A stretch of 64,000 bases of DNA. Origin: JAWXUC01 sp044432975. Lineage in GTDB: Bacteria; Pseudomonadota; Alphaproteobacteria; RF32; CAG-239. The stretch spans positions 278,353-342,352 of the forward strand of contig JAWXUC010000001.1 of assembly GCA_044432975.1 (NCBI GenBank), read 5' to 3'. Positions 47,347 through 57,460 of this stretch are shown one piece after another. Each line of letters opens with the position of its first letter. Position 1 is the stretch's first letter. Under the pieces are notes generated by a model, which worked only from the letters and a program-made list of their open reading frames with translations, was not told the DNA's origin and made no database searches. The translations under genes were made by a program, and so were the position numbers.

Positions 47347-48402
47347 ATGTTAATAAAAGAAGCGCCAAAACAAAACAAGTTTTTATTCTGGGGCATAATA
47401 CTTGTTGTATTTAGTTTTTTACTTTACACTCTTCGCCCTGTTTTAATGCCTTTTGTTGCTGGTATAATTCTAGCATATTTATTAGACCCAGTAGCTGATA
47501 AATTAGAACGACTAAAAATCAACAGAGGAATTGCCTCTATATTAACATTAATTTTTGCTGTCTTAATTTTTGTTCCTATTGTTATAACAATTTGCACAAT
47601 AATAAACTCTCAATTATCAAGCTTTGCTCCATTAATCCCAGAGTATGCAAATAAACTTGTTGGAAAAATCGCTCTTTTACAAGATCAATTCCCAGCCTTG
47701 CAAACAGATAAAATTAGAGATTATCTTAATGAAAACCTTTCAAATACTTTGCGTGTATTAATAAAATTATTACAAAAAATATTAGTTTCTAGTGCATCTA
47801 TATTTAATGTTTTATCATTATTATTAATTACCCCTATCGTTGCTTTTTATATGTTAAGAGATTGGGATAAATTTTTATCAAAAATAGAAGGATTATTACC
47901 AAAAAAATCAAAAAATAATATAAAAATTCAGGCTCAAGAAATAAATTCAACTTTAGCATCTTTTATTAGAGGGCAATCACTTGTTTGCTTACTGTTAGGT
48001 TTCATGTATGCCACAGGATTATATTTTTGCAAATTAGAACTAGGAATATTAGTTGGCTTTTTAGCGGGCATAATATCGTTTATTCCTTATGTTGGTTCAA
48101 TCACTGGCTTTGTAATAAGTATCTTAATTGCAAGCATTCAATTTACAACAATACCTCCAATTCTTTGCGTTATTGCAGTATTTATGGTTGGACAATTTAT
48201 AGAAGGCAATTTTTTAACCCCAAAATTAGTCGGAGACTCTGTAGGACTTCACCCTGTATGGGTAATGTTCGCATTACTAGCAGGCGGTGTTTTATTAGGA
48301 TTCTTAGGCTTATTATTGGCTGTACCAGTGGCTGCCATTATTGGCGTATTATTAAAACATTTAATCAAAGATTATAAAAAAAGTAGTTTATATAAAGGAT
48401 AA
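47347..48402 (+). CDS. AI-2E/PerM family membrane transporter
   Basis: 351 residues with seven or eight spans. Family marks: LMPFVAGIILAYLLDPVADKLERLKINRGIAS, IITPIVAFYMLRDWDKFLSKI-type loop, and IPYVGSITGFVISILIA, QFIEGNFLTPKLVGDSVGLHPVWV. Some members export autoinducer-2 or ions; here the substrate is unknown. It follows the DUF2066 gene with one base between and precedes pgm, a conserved neighbourhood for the first two. Confidence 0.9.
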   Translation: MLIKEAPKQNKFLFWGIILVVFSFLLYTLRPVLMPFVAGIILAYLLDPVADKLERLKINRGIASILTLIFAVLIFVPIVITICTIINSQLSSFAPLIPEYANKLVGKIALLQDQFPALQTDKIRDYLNENLSNTLRVLIKLLQKILVSSASIFNVLSLLLITPIVAFYMLRDWDKFLSKIEGLLPKKSKNNIKIQAQEINSTLASFIRGQSLVCLLLGFMYATGLYFCKLELGILVGFLAGIISFIPYVGSITGFVISILIASIQFTTIPPILCVIAVFMVGQFIEGNFLTPKLVGDSVGLHPVWVMFALLAGGVLLGFLGLLLAVPVAAIIGVLLKHLIKDYKKSSLYKG

Positions 48403-48406
48403 AAAC

Positions 48407-50026
48407 ATGATAAAAACAATTACAACAAAAGCTTATCAAGATCAAAAAACAGGGACTGCAGGTTTAAGAAAAAAAACCCGCGTTGCTATGCAAGAAAATT
48501 ATATAGAAAACTTTGTTCAAGCAATTTATAATGCTCTTGGTGGTGTTGAAGGAAAAACATTTATACTTGGTGGTGATGGCAGATTTTTTAACGACGAATG
48601 CGTTCAAAAAGTTATAAAAATGTCTGTTGCTAATGGTGTGAAAAAATTGATAATTGGTCAAAACGGATATTTATCAACTCCTGCGGCTTCAAACATCATC
48701 TTAAAAAACAAAACAGATGGCGGAATTGTTTTATCATCTTCTCATAACCCAGGAGGAATTGATGCTGACTTCGGCATAAAGTTTGCGGGTTCAAGTGGCG
48801 GACAAATTCCAGATTCTTTAACCAATAAAATTTATGAAATCACAAAAACAATTACAGAATACAAAACAATCGAAGATACTGATTTTAACACTTCAAAAAT
48901 CGGAACATTTAATTATAATGGTATGGAAATTGAAGTTATTGATCCTGTTACAGATTATGTTGTTATGATGCAAGAAATCTTTGATTTTCCAGCTATCAAA
49001 AAACTTTTTGCAGACGGATTTAGTTTTGTTTTTGACGGCATGAATGCAATTTCTGGTCCTTATGCAATAGAAATTTTTGAAAACATTTTAGGAGCAAAAA
49101 AAGGCTCTGTAATAAATGCTGTTCCATTACCCGATTTTGGCGGATTACACCCTGAGCCAAATTTAATATATGCAAAACCATTAGTAGACTTAATGTATTC
49201 TGACAATGCTCCAGACTTTGGAGCTGCAAACGATGGTGATGCAGACAGAAACTTAATCTTAGGCAGAAAATGCTTTGTTTCTCCTTCTGATAGTTTAGCT
49301 GTTTTAACAAAATACCACAACTTAATCCCTGCTTATAAAAATGGCATTAATGGTGTAGCAAAATCAATGCCTTCTTCAAGCGCTGTTGTTAGAGTTGCAG
49401 AAGACTTAGGGCTTCCATGGTATGAAACCCCTACAGGTTGGAAATATTTTGTTAACTTAATGGATTCTAAACGCATCACATTCTGTGGAGAAGAAAGCTT
49501 TGGCACAAGCTCTGATCATATCAGAGAAAAAGACGGAATTTGGGCTGTTTTATTCTGGCTCAATATTATAGCCGCTACAGGTAAAACAGTTGCAGAGATT
49601 ATGCAAGACTTCTTTGAAACTTATGGCAGAAGTTATTACTTATTAAAATTCTACGAAGCTGTAGATTTAGACATCGCAAACAAAATGATGGAAGATTTAA
49701 AAAACAAATTACCTTCATTATCTGGCAATGTTTATGGCTCTTACACTGTTAAAAATGCCTGTGAATTTACATATAATGATCCTGTAGATGGCTCTTCTAC
49801 CACAAATGGTATGAATATTTATTTCACTGATGGCTCAAGAATTGTAACACGTCTTTCTGGCACAGGTACTGTTGGTGCAACAATCAGACTATATCTTGAA
49901 AAATATGAAAAAGAAAAAATTAATGAAGACCCAAATAAAATGTTAGAAGAACTAACAAGTGTTGCTTTAGAAATTTTAGAAATTCCTCAAAGAACTGGTA
50001 GGACAGAACCTGATGTTACAACTTAA
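48407..50026 (+). CDS. pgm: Phosphoglucomutase (alpha-D-glucose specific)
   Basis: 539 residues. Active-site loop SSHNPGGIDADFGIK (phosphoserine), metal-binding loop NDGDADRNLILG, sugar-binding loop GEESFGTSSDHIREKDG, and phosphate-binding end RLSGTGTVGATIRLY. It interconverts glucose-1- and glucose-6-phosphate. GGATAAAAAC upstream. The end overlaps the next gene by 14 bp. Confidence 0.95.
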   Translation: MIKTITTKAYQDQKTGTAGLRKKTRVAMQENYIENFVQAIYNALGGVEGKTFILGGDGRFFNDECVQKVIKMSVANGVKKLIIGQNGYLSTPAASNIILKNKTDGGIVLSSSHNPGGIDADFGIKFAGSSGGQIPDSLTNKIYEITKTITEYKTIEDTDFNTSKIGTFNYNGMEIEVIDPVTDYVVMMQEIFDFPAIKKLFADGFSFVFDGMNAISGPYAIEIFENILGAKKGSVINAVPLPDFGGLHPEPNLIYAKPLVDLMYSDNAPDFGAANDGDADRNLILGRKCFVSPSDSLAVLTKYHNLIPAYKNGINGVAKSMPSSSAVVRVAEDLGLPWYETPTGWKYFVNLMDSKRITFCGEESFGTSSDHIREKDGIWAVLFWLNIIAATGKTVAEIMQDFFETYGRSYYLLKFYEAVDLDIANKMMEDLKNKLPSLSGNVYGSYTVKNACEFTYNDPVDGSSTTNGMNIYFTDGSRIVTRLSGTGTVGATIRLYLEKYEKEKINEDPNKMLEELTSVALEILEIPQRTGRTEPDVTT

Positions 50027-50921
50027 AGCAATCGCAATAACATGTTTAATTAGCTTTAACGCATATGCTGGTCTATATGGGTTGGATTCTGCCAACCCAT
50101 TAACCAAAGAAGAATTAAACCAAACTAGTCTTTTTAGAAAAACCAGCATATTAAACTATCCTCAAGAAATGAGAAACAACATCATCACACTTTCTCAATA
50201 TGGCAAAAAAAACAACCCAGACTTTCAAATTGTTATCCATGAAGGACAAGAACTCGCAAAAACTTCCACCTTTGAAAAAGGTGTTAGCGGATTTGAAAAA
50301 GCAATAAAAAAAGAATATGACCAAAATTTTCTTGCAAAAGAAGATAATATGCCTAATTTTGAAAAAGAATATTTATCTTACATAGATGGAGTTGTAAAAA
50401 ATAAAATATATTTTAAAGATAAAAAACTAAAATTCTTAAAAAACTCCAACCATAAACTCATAAGCAAATTTAGTGATATTGAAAATTATTGGTTTGATTT
50501 ATCTGATGATGATTATAAAGACAAATCAGAAAAAATAAAAAAAATAATAAATTCTAATTTTGACATTATAATTATTAATCCAATGTTTAAAAATAAAGAA
50601 AAATATACAGAAGATGAAATAAACTCTATGAAATTTAAAAAAAGTGGAGCTCCTAGACTAATTCTAGCTCAAATGAACTTATCAGAAATAAGCCCTAAAG
50701 ATTATCGTTATAAACAAGAATGGAATAAACAAAAACCAAAATGGTTTGCAAGAATCTCTTTAGTTAATGAAAAAGATTATATTACAAAATATTGGACTTC
50801 TGAATGGAAAAAACTCTTATCAAGACACTTCAAAGCAATTGTAGAATCTGGCTATAACGGAGCCTTTTTAACTGGCGCAGATAACCATAAATATTTTGAA
50901 AAAACAAACCCTATCTATTAA
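50013..50921 (+). CDS. GH114/TM1410-like exported TIM-barrel protein
   Basis: 302 residues with a signal peptide (LKAIAITCLISFNAYA). The C-terminal part has the GH114-like pattern of endo-alpha-1,4-polygalactosaminidase relatives: RLILAQMNLSEISPKDY (catalytic Glu expected), KPKWFARISLVNEKDYITKYW and GYNGAFLTGADNHKYF. Such enzymes may act on extracellular polysaccharide. The start lies inside pgm, and the stop is 11 bp inside the convergent gene. Its N-terminal half is not conserved. Moderate confidence. Confidence 0.6.
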   Translation: MLQLKAIAITCLISFNAYAGLYGLDSANPLTKEELNQTSLFRKTSILNYPQEMRNNIITLSQYGKKNNPDFQIVIHEGQELAKTSTFEKGVSGFEKAIKKEYDQNFLAKEDNMPNFEKEYLSYIDGVVKNKIYFKDKKLKFLKNSNHKLISKFSDIENYWFDLSDDDYKDKSEKIKKIINSNFDIIIINPMFKNKEKYTEDEINSMKFKKSGAPRLILAQMNLSEISPKDYRYKQEWNKQKPKWFARISLVNEKDYITKYWTSEWKKLLSRHFKAIVESGYNGAFLTGADNHKYFEKTNPIY

Positions 50922-51672
50922 AAATCTCAAAAACAACAGTCATAATACCTAAAACAATTGTTGCTATCATAATATATCTCAAAATTGGAGATTTAACTTT
51001 TTTAGAAAAAACAACCCCAAATTTAGAACCAATAGCCCCTCCTAAAATAACAGAAGGAACTAAACTAAAATCTATCGCATTAATACAGACCTTACCTATA
51101 AAAGCAAAAACCGCATTTACAGCAACCAGCAAAGTTATTGTTGCCAATAAATCTTTTGTTTTTTTATGATAAAAAGCACGCAAAATTATAGCAAAAAATG
51201 TTGCGCCACCAATACCAACACAAGCAGATAAAGCGCCGCTTATAAAAAACAAAAAATATCTATAAAATAAAAACTTTTCAATCTTACAATCAAACGTTTT
51301 AAATAATAAAATTGCAGAAGCAATTGATGTAACTAAAAAAACAATATTAAGCTCAAAATCTGTCAAATAATCAGAAGTAACAGCCCCTAAAAAAGAACCA
51401 AAAATTAATGCCACAGAATTTTTTATATTATCATTTGTTGATAAAAACTCTTCATTTTTTCTATAATATAAAGTTATTAAAGAATTAAAAAACACAGCAG
51501 AAGAAGATATGCCCACAATAAGATGCATAGACAAATCAATCCCTAAAACATTTACTAAAATCAAAAACGCGGGGACTATAACCAATCCTCCGCCAATACC
51601 GACTAAGCCTGTCAAAGCACCAGCCACTAAGCAAACTACAAATGTAACAATATATTCTAACACAAATAACAC
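50911..51672 (-). CDS. TauE/SafE family membrane transporter
   Basis: 253 residues with about eight membrane spans. The TauE/SafE hallmark GALTGLVGIGGGLVIVPAFL occurs near the N-terminus and the related GALSACVGIGGATFFAIIL in the middle (the internal repeat). These proteins export sulfonates or sulfite or similar organic anions. It is convergent with the GH114-like gene and lies downstream of fabZ beyond a terminator. Confidence 0.88.
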   Translation of the reverse strand: MLFVLEYIVTFVVCLVAGALTGLVGIGGGLVIVPAFLILVNVLGIDLSMHLIVGISSSAVFFNSLITLYYRKNEEFLSTNDNIKNSVALIFGSFLGAVTSDYLTDFELNIVFLVTSIASAILLFKTFDCKIEKFLFYRYFLFFISGALSACVGIGGATFFAIILRAFYHKKTKDLLATITLLVAVNAVFAFIGKVCINAIDFSLVPSVILGGAIGSKFGVVFSKKVKSPILRYIMIATIVLGIMTVVFEIFNR

Positions 51673-51684
51673 CTCACAAAAAGA

Positions 51685-51711
51685 GAAGGTTTGCTAAAAA
51701 AGCAAACCTTC
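51685..51711 (-). terminator. Terminator of the envelope operon
   Basis: A perfect 11-bp stem GAAGGTTTGCT/AGCAAACCTTC with a five-base loop. On the minus strand it is followed by TCTTTTTG. It lies 21 bp behind the fabZ stop. Confidence 0.88.
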
Positions 51712-51731
51712 AATCATCATCTAAAAAACAA

Positions 51732-52169
51732 TTATAAAACTATCATCGCTTTGAATTCAGCTTCAGAAACAACCACATCATCCACTTTACCAACTGCTTT
51801 AAAAATAAAGATGTTTCTTTTTGCGCCAATTTTTTCAACATACATTTTCAATTGATCACCAGGTTTAACTGGTTTTCTAAATTTAACATTGTCAATTGAC
51901 ATAAAATAAACACCAATTTCTTTGTTTTCATAATCTTCAATTCCTGCAACCACTGTCGCACCTGCAGTTTGAGCCATAGCTTCAATTTGCAAAACACCTG
52001 GCATTACAGGATTATTAGGAAAATGTCCTTGAAAAAACTGTTCATTCATTGTCAAGTTTTTAATTCCCATTCCTTTTTCACCAGGAACTTCAACATCAAG
52101 TCTATCCACTAACAAAAATGGATATCTATGTGGTAACATTTTCATAATGTCTTCTATGTTATAAATCAT
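51732..52169 (-). CDS. fabZ: 3-hydroxyacyl-ACP dehydratase
   Basis: 145 residues. The hot-dog fold catalytic set is visible: LPHRYPFLLVDR at the start, GHFPNNPVMPGVLQIEAMAQTAG (His and Glu), then KFRKPVKPGDQL. It dehydrates hydroxyacyl-ACP in fatty-acid synthesis and balances lipid A supply with lpxD. It is the last gene of the pyrH-to-fabZ operon. Confidence 0.97.
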   Translation of the reverse strand: MIYNIEDIMKMLPHRYPFLLVDRLDVEVPGEKGMGIKNLTMNEQFFQGHFPNNPVMPGVLQIEAMAQTAGATVVAGIEDYENKEIGVYFMSIDNVKFRKPVKPGDQLKMYVEKIGAKRNIFIFKAVGKVDDVVVSEAEFKAMIVL

Positions 52170-52193
52170 TTTTTATTTTCTCCTATATATAAT

Positions 52194-53201
52194 TTATTTC
52201 TTTTTTATCATTTTTTGAATTGTTGCTGTTTGTCTCATAAAATCTTTAATTGGCACAGCAGGATATCCCATCACAACATCTCCAGGAGCCACGTCTTTTA
52301 TCAAACCTGATTGAGCAGCAATTTGAACTCCACTACCAATATTAACATGGTCAGCTATTCCCACTTGACCACCGCAAACAACATAATCTCCAAGAGTTGT
52401 AGAGCCTGCAATACCTGTTTGAGAAACAATAACACAACCTCTTCCTAATTTATCATTATGTGCAATCTGCACCAAATTATCAACCCTACAACCATCAGCA
52501 ATAATCGTATCGCCAAGTGCTCCTCTATCAATACAAGCATTAGCCCCTACTTCAACATCATTACCAATTATAATTTTACCTACCTGAGGTATTCTTTTGT
52601 GTTGCCCTTGATCAAACAAAAAACCAAAACCATCGTGTCCAATTTTTGCACCAGAATAAATATAACAATTATTACCAATATTAGCAAACCTAATTGAAGC
52701 TGCGTCATCAATTTTTGTATTATTACCAATTTTACAACCTTGAGCAATTATTGCATTATGATTAATAAAACAATTATCACCAATTACAACATTATCTTCA
52801 ATCACAACATTTTCACCAACAAAACAATCTTGCCCAATTTTTGCTGAAGCAGAAATCTTTGCAGATTGAGCAATTGAATTTAGAGGTTTCTTCTCTTCAT
52901 AAAAAGCAAGGTTCAAATCAAGAAAAGCTTTTTTAGGGTTAGCAGAAATTAAAACAGCAACATCTTCTGGCACAAATTGAGACAAATCTTCTGTAGTAAC
53001 ACAAGCAGAAGCCTTTATATTAGAAGCTTTTTCCTTTGCCTTTTTATCATAAAAAAAACAAATTTCACCTTCTCCTGCTTCATTCATAGTATTAATATCT
53101 TTAATAGTTGCAACTCCGCGCAAAATAGACGCACCACAAATATCAGCAATCTGGTTAAGATTAAAAGGTCCTTTATTAATATAAAAATTTGTATCAATCA
53201 T
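52194..53201 (-). CDS. lpxD: UDP-3-O-acylglucosamine N-acyltransferase
   Basis: 335 residues from ATG 53201, which has a perfect AAGGAGA; the ATG at 53240 would lie inside bamA. The C-terminus is the left-handed parallel beta helix (CFVGENVVIEDNVVIGDN-type hexapeptides). The N-terminal part has the uridine-binding domain (PFNLNQIADICGASI), and the helix end GHDGFGF holds the catalytic His. It adds the third acyl chain in lipid A synthesis, so the cell makes LPS or a lipid A-like molecule. Confidence 0.96.
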   Translation of the reverse strand: MIDTNFYINKGPFNLNQIADICGASILRGVATIKDINTMNEAGEGEICFFYDKKAKEKASNIKASACVTTEDLSQFVPEDVAVLISANPKKAFLDLNLAFYEEKKPLNSIAQSAKISASAKIGQDCFVGENVVIEDNVVIGDNCFINHNAIIAQGCKIGNNTKIDDAASIRFANIGNNCYIYSGAKIGHDGFGFLFDQGQHKRIPQVGKIIIGNDVEVGANACIDRGALGDTIIADGCRVDNLVQIAHNDKLGRGCVIVSQTGIAGSTTLGDYVVCGGQVGIADHVNIGSGVQIAAQSGLIKDVAPGDVVMGYPAVPIKDFMRQTATIQKMIKKK

Positions 53202-53223
53202 AATATTTCTCCTTATCAAATTT

Positions 53224-55488
53224 TTACAAAGACGTACCAAAGTTTATACGAAATACTTCTGTCTCATCATAATCTTCTTTAACAATTGGGAAGCCAAAAT
53301 CAATATCAATTTGCCCCATAGGACTAGCCCAACCAAAACCAAAACCAACAGAAACACGTGGAGCATCTGAATATTCATATTCGTATCCTGCAGTTTCTTT
53401 TAAACCGTCTGGTTTTCCAAGCATACCAATATCAACAAAAGTTTTACCTTTAATTCCCATTTCATCCAAGCCAATTGGGAAAGATAACTCACTACCTGTA
53501 TAAAGCATCCAGTTTCCACCCAAAGCATCTTGATCAGTAACAGCCCTAGCTCCAATACCTGCAACAGCAAAACCTCTCATAGTTTTACCACCCATGTTAT
53601 ATCTATTAAACAAGCTAATAGTTTCATCACCATAAGAGGCAATATAACCAGCATTTAACCAAGATTTAAGAGTATAATCATCCATAAATGTCCAATATTT
53701 ATAATTTTTCACATCTATTTTATAATATTTTTCATCACCACCGGCTCCCGCAACATCTGTCCCAATAGAAGAATAAAAACCTTCTTTAGGATTAATTCTA
53801 CTATCAAGCTTATCAATAGCAAGTGTTTGACCAATAACAGATGCAGTAGATTTACCTTCTTCATCTTTAATATAAAGAGAAGCACTATCATCTACATTGT
53901 CAATTTTATTTTCACGATATGTATATCTAAATGCTTGAGATAATTCATCTGTATATCTCCAGCCAAATCTTAAACCAATACCCATAGTATCAGTATCATA
54001 AGAAGCCTCATCTTCATAAGAATAAGAAGAATTAAACAAATCAATCCCAGCGCTTAAATTTCTGTTTAAGAAATAAGGTTCAGTAAAACTTAAAGAATAA
54101 CTATTTGTTCTATCAGAGGTTGTTGCATTAAGACTAACCTGCTGCCCTTTTCCTCTAAAGTTATTTTCAGTAATACCACCATTCAACATTAAACCATCAA
54201 TAGTAGAAAAACCAACACCAACATTAAAATATCCTGTAGACTTTTCTTGCAAATCAACATTAACGTTTGCTTTGTTTGTACCTTCAACAGGTTCTGTTTG
54301 CATATCAACTTTACTAAAATAATTCAAACCCTCAATATTTTTTCTGCTTTCTTTTAACTTAACAGTATTAAAAGCATCACCTTCCGCAACCCTAAATTGA
54401 CGACGAATAACTTCATCATCTGTTCTGCTATTGCCTGTTATATTTATTTGATTAACAACAACACGTTGTCCTTCTCTAATATTAAAAACAATTTCAAGCT
54501 CACCTGTTTGAGTGTTTTTTACCATTTCTGGAGAAACATTAACAAAAGCAAAACCACCTTTGCCTAAGCTTTCCGTAATTTTCAAAGATGTTTTTTCAAT
54601 TTTATCTTCATTATACCAATCACCAACTTCAAATGTAACATCTTCAAACAAAGACTTAACATCAACATCTTCTAATTGAGAAACAATATCTATATTAGTG
54701 ATTTTATAACGTTCACCCTCATCAAGAGAATATGTTAAAACAAAAGAATTTTTATCAGGAGAAAGCTCTGCAATTGCAGAAACAACTCTAAAGTCAGCAT
54801 AACCTCTTTTTGCATAAAAACGTCTTAACAGTTCTTTATCATAATTTGTTTTGTCAGCATCATAAGTTTCTGAAGAAGATAAAATTCTCCACCAACGAGA
54901 TTCTTTACTCATAACCACAGAAGATAAATCTCCTGTAGAATATTTTCTATTTCCAATAAAATTCAAGCTTTCAATGTTAGCAACATTTCCTTCAAAAATT
55001 TCATAAACAAGCTCTACTCTATTATCTTCATCTCTAATAAGTTTTGGAGTTACTGTTGTTTTATATCTTCCACTTCTTCTATAAAGTTCAAGCATTCTAT
55101 TAACATCTTCTTGCACTTTCGCTTTTGAATAAATTGACCTTGCATTAATAGATAATTCTGCCTTAAGCATCTCATCATCAATTTTATCATTTCCTTCAAA
55201 AGCAACATTACTTACAATTGGATTTTCTACTAAATTAACACTAACAACACCTTGATTGTCCATTTCAATATTCACGTCAGCAAACATAGAAGTTGCATAT
55301 AAGTTTTTCAAAGCGCCGTCTAAATCTTCTGCAGAAACATCACTACCCTTATTAATATTCAGATAAGAAAGCACAGTCTCTTTTTCAACACGACCCAAAC
55401 CATTAACAACAATATCTTTAACCTCAAGTGCATTAGCATTAAAAGCCAATGTTGTTGAAGCAACTAAAATTGCGACGCTCTTCTTCAT
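53224..55488 (-). CDS. bamA: Outer-membrane assembly factor BamA
   Basis: 754 residues. A signal peptide (KKSVAILVASTTLAFNANA) is followed by five POTRA domains (for example VVNQINITGNSRTDDEVIRRQF) to about residue 420. The C-terminal 16-strand barrel starts near GYFNVGVGFSTIDGLM and carries the conserved RGF loop (MGGKTMRGFAVAGIG). It folds and inserts outer-membrane proteins. The last residues are NFGTSL rather than an aromatic end. Flanked by rseP and lpxD. Confidence 0.96.
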   Translation of the reverse strand: MKKSVAILVASTTLAFNANALEVKDIVVNGLGRVEKETVLSYLNINKGSDVSAEDLDGALKNLYATSMFADVNIEMDNQGVVSVNLVENPIVSNVAFEGNDKIDDEMLKAELSINARSIYSKAKVQEDVNRMLELYRRSGRYKTTVTPKLIRDEDNRVELVYEIFEGNVANIESLNFIGNRKYSTGDLSSVVMSKESRWWRILSSSETYDADKTNYDKELLRRFYAKRGYADFRVVSAIAELSPDKNSFVLTYSLDEGERYKITNIDIVSQLEDVDVKSLFEDVTFEVGDWYNEDKIEKTSLKITESLGKGGFAFVNVSPEMVKNTQTGELEIVFNIREGQRVVVNQINITGNSRTDDEVIRRQFRVAEGDAFNTVKLKESRKNIEGLNYFSKVDMQTEPVEGTNKANVNVDLQEKSTGYFNVGVGFSTIDGLMLNGGITENNFRGKGQQVSLNATTSDRTNSYSLSFTEPYFLNRNLSAGIDLFNSSYSYEDEASYDTDTMGIGLRFGWRYTDELSQAFRYTYRENKIDNVDDSASLYIKDEEGKSTASVIGQTLAIDKLDSRINPKEGFYSSIGTDVAGAGGDEKYYKIDVKNYKYWTFMDDYTLKSWLNAGYIASYGDETISLFNRYNMGGKTMRGFAVAGIGARAVTDQDALGGNWMLYTGSELSFPIGLDEMGIKGKTFVDIGMLGKPDGLKETAGYEYEYSDAPRVSVGFGFGWASPMGQIDIDFGFPIVKEDYDETEVFRINFGTSL

Positions 55489-55503
55489 AAAACCACCTCT
55501 TTT

Positions 55504-56604
55504 TTAAAAAAATCTAGCAACATCATTATATGTAGCAAAAATCAATAAAGCCATAATAACAGCAAATCCGATTTTAGCAAGAAACTCTTTTACTTTATCA
55601 CTAACTTTCTTACCTGTAACAATTTCAATTGCATAAATCAAAATATGCCCACCATCCAAAACAGGAATAGGAAACAAATTAATAAGCCCCAAGTTAACAG
55701 ACAACAAAGCCATAAACATAAATAAATCAGTAAAACTTTTATTTTTAGAAACATCACCAGAAAGCTCTGCAATTCTAATAATACCCCCAACTTCATCACC
55801 ACTTCTTTGGCCTGTAATCATTTGCCCAACACCACGAAGTGTCATTGTTGTCAAATCCCAAGTTTTAACAGCACCTTCTTTTATAGATTGAAAAAATCCC
55901 ATTGATTGTAAAGAAATCGTAGAATCATTAAGAGAAACAACCCCTAGCATTTTCTTTTTATCTTCACCATCATCAAGACTTCTAAGAACAACTTCAAAGT
56001 CAACAAGCTTACCTTCCCTATCAATAACTATCTTTGTTTTTTCATCAACAGATAAAGCAACCTCTTGCCTAATATCATCAAAAGTTTCAATTTCAAATCC
56101 ATTAATAGAAATCACTTTATCATTTGGCAAAATACCAACTTCTTCAGCAGGAGAATTTGCAACAACATCACCCACAACAGGAGGATAATAAACTTTACCA
56201 ACAAAAAAGAAAATACAAGAAAAAATAGCAAATGCAAAAAGATAATTAAAGAAAGGCCCCGCAAAAACAACCAATAGTTTTTTAAACGGATGCTGAAACT
56301 CAAGAGTAACCTTTTTCTCTTCTTCAGTTAATTCGTTAGCTTTGCCACTATTTGCACTAGCAGCGTTTTCATCGCCAAACATCTTAACATAACCACCAAG
56401 AGGAATTAAACAAATTTTCCATTCTGTTCCTTTTTTATCAAAAAAGCCACAAAGTTTTTTTCCAAATCCAATTGAAAACTCCTCAACCTTCAGCCCAAAA
56501 ATTCTTGCAACAATAAAGTGCCCAAATTCATGAACAAAAACTAAAATACCTAAAATAATAAGAAAAGGCACTACATAATAAAAAACATTTTCTAAAATTG
56601 TCAT
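55504..56604 (-). CDS. rseP: RIP metalloprotease RseP
   Basis: 366 residues. The zinc motif is in VHEFGHF near residue 25, the PDZ domain is in the middle (PAEEVGILPNDKVISINGFEIETFDDIR), and NLFPIPVLDGGHILIY is the second metal motif. It cuts anti-sigma factors and signal-peptide remnants within the membrane. Unlike many relatives, no dxr lies between cdsA and rseP. Confidence 0.95.
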   Translation of the reverse strand: MTILENVFYYVVPFLIILGILVFVHEFGHFIVARIFGLKVEEFSIGFGKKLCGFFDKKGTEWKICLIPLGGYVKMFGDENAASANSGKANELTEEEKKVTLEFQHPFKKLLVVFAGPFFNYLFAFAIFSCIFFFVGKVYYPPVVGDVVANSPAEEVGILPNDKVISINGFEIETFDDIRQEVALSVDEKTKIVIDREGKLVDFEVVLRSLDDGEDKKKMLGVVSLNDSTISLQSMGFFQSIKEGAVKTWDLTTMTLRGVGQMITGQRSGDEVGGIIRIAELSGDVSKNKSFTDLFMFMALLSVNLGLINLFPIPVLDGGHILIYAIEIVTGKKVSDKVKEFLAKIGFAVIMALLIFATYNDVARFF

Positions 56605-56611
56605 AAAAACA

Positions 56612-57460
56612 TCATCCCTTAAAAAACAATTTAACGCAAATAATTACAATAACCAAAATTGGAGTTACAAACAAAAGACTATCCATTCTATCAAACAAAC
56701 CACCATGTCCAGGAATCATCTGAGAAGAATCTTTAACCCCAACACAACGCTTAATAGCACTTTCAACAAAATCACCAATTTGACCAAAAATAGAAACAAT
56801 CACAGCAAATATCACATAAGGAGCATAAGTGTCCAAATTGCCTGCCCCCCAAACATAAGAAGCGCTAACACAAGCTGCAAAAATAATACCACCTAAAGCA
56901 CCAGACCATCTTTTATTAGGACTAATTTTAGGAGCAATTTTAGGACCTTTCAAAGCTGGACCAACTAAAAAAGCGCCAATATCTGTTGCCCAAATCATCA
57001 ACAACAACCAAATTGTAGAAAAGAAACCAACTTCTTGCGCAAACCACAAAATAGATCCCATACCAACAGAAACATAAAAAACACCCAAAACTAAAAGTTT
57101 TCTATATTTTTCACCCTTAGCCTTAAACCACACAAACAAGGCAGAAAGCAATAAAAACACTGCAAATATTAAAGAAAGAGGAAACATAATACCTAAAGAA
57201 AACACAACCGTATATGCAGTTGCATAAAAAGCAGGATTATTGTTTTCAACCATCTTTGACCATTCATAAGCAAACAAAGCACCCAAAAACAAAACAAAAA
57301 GATTTAAGAATGGATATCCCAATATTAAAACAAACAAAACTAAAGGAATTAAAACAACAGATGTTGCAATTCTCTTAAACAAATCAGACTTGCAAAAGCA
57401 TTTTTTTTCACAAACTTTAGTTTCTTTTTTCTTTTTAGCCTCAGCATTAGCTTTTGCCAT
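56612..57460 (-). CDS. cdsA: Phosphatidate cytidylyltransferase
   Basis: 282 residues, multi-span membrane protein. The CdsA signature is SPNKRWSGALGG and FGQIGDFVESAIKRCVGVKDSSQMIPGHGGLFDRMDSLLF. It makes CDP-diacylglycerol for phospholipid synthesis. An N-terminal Lys/Cys-rich extension of about 30 residues (KKKETKVCEKKCFCKSD) is unusual. It overlaps uppS by 14 bp. Confidence 0.96.
   Translation of the reverse strand: MAKANAEAKKKKETKVCEKKCFCKSDLFKRIATSVVLIPLVLFVLILGYPFLNLFVLFLGALFAYEWSKMVENNNPAFYATAYTVVFSLGIMFPLSLIFAVFLLLSALFVWFKAKGEKYRKLLVLGVFYVSVGMGSILWFAQEVGFFSTIWLLLMIWATDIGAFLVGPALKGPKIAPKISPNKRWSGALGGIIFAACVSASYVWGAGNLDTYAPYVIFAVIVSIFGQIGDFVESAIKRCVGVKDSSQMIPGHGGLFDRMDSLLFVTPILVIVIICVKLFFKG

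Noticed and set aside
53202..53240. Longer lpxD start inside bamA
   Set aside because: ATG 53201 has a perfect ribosome site and begins the conserved domain.
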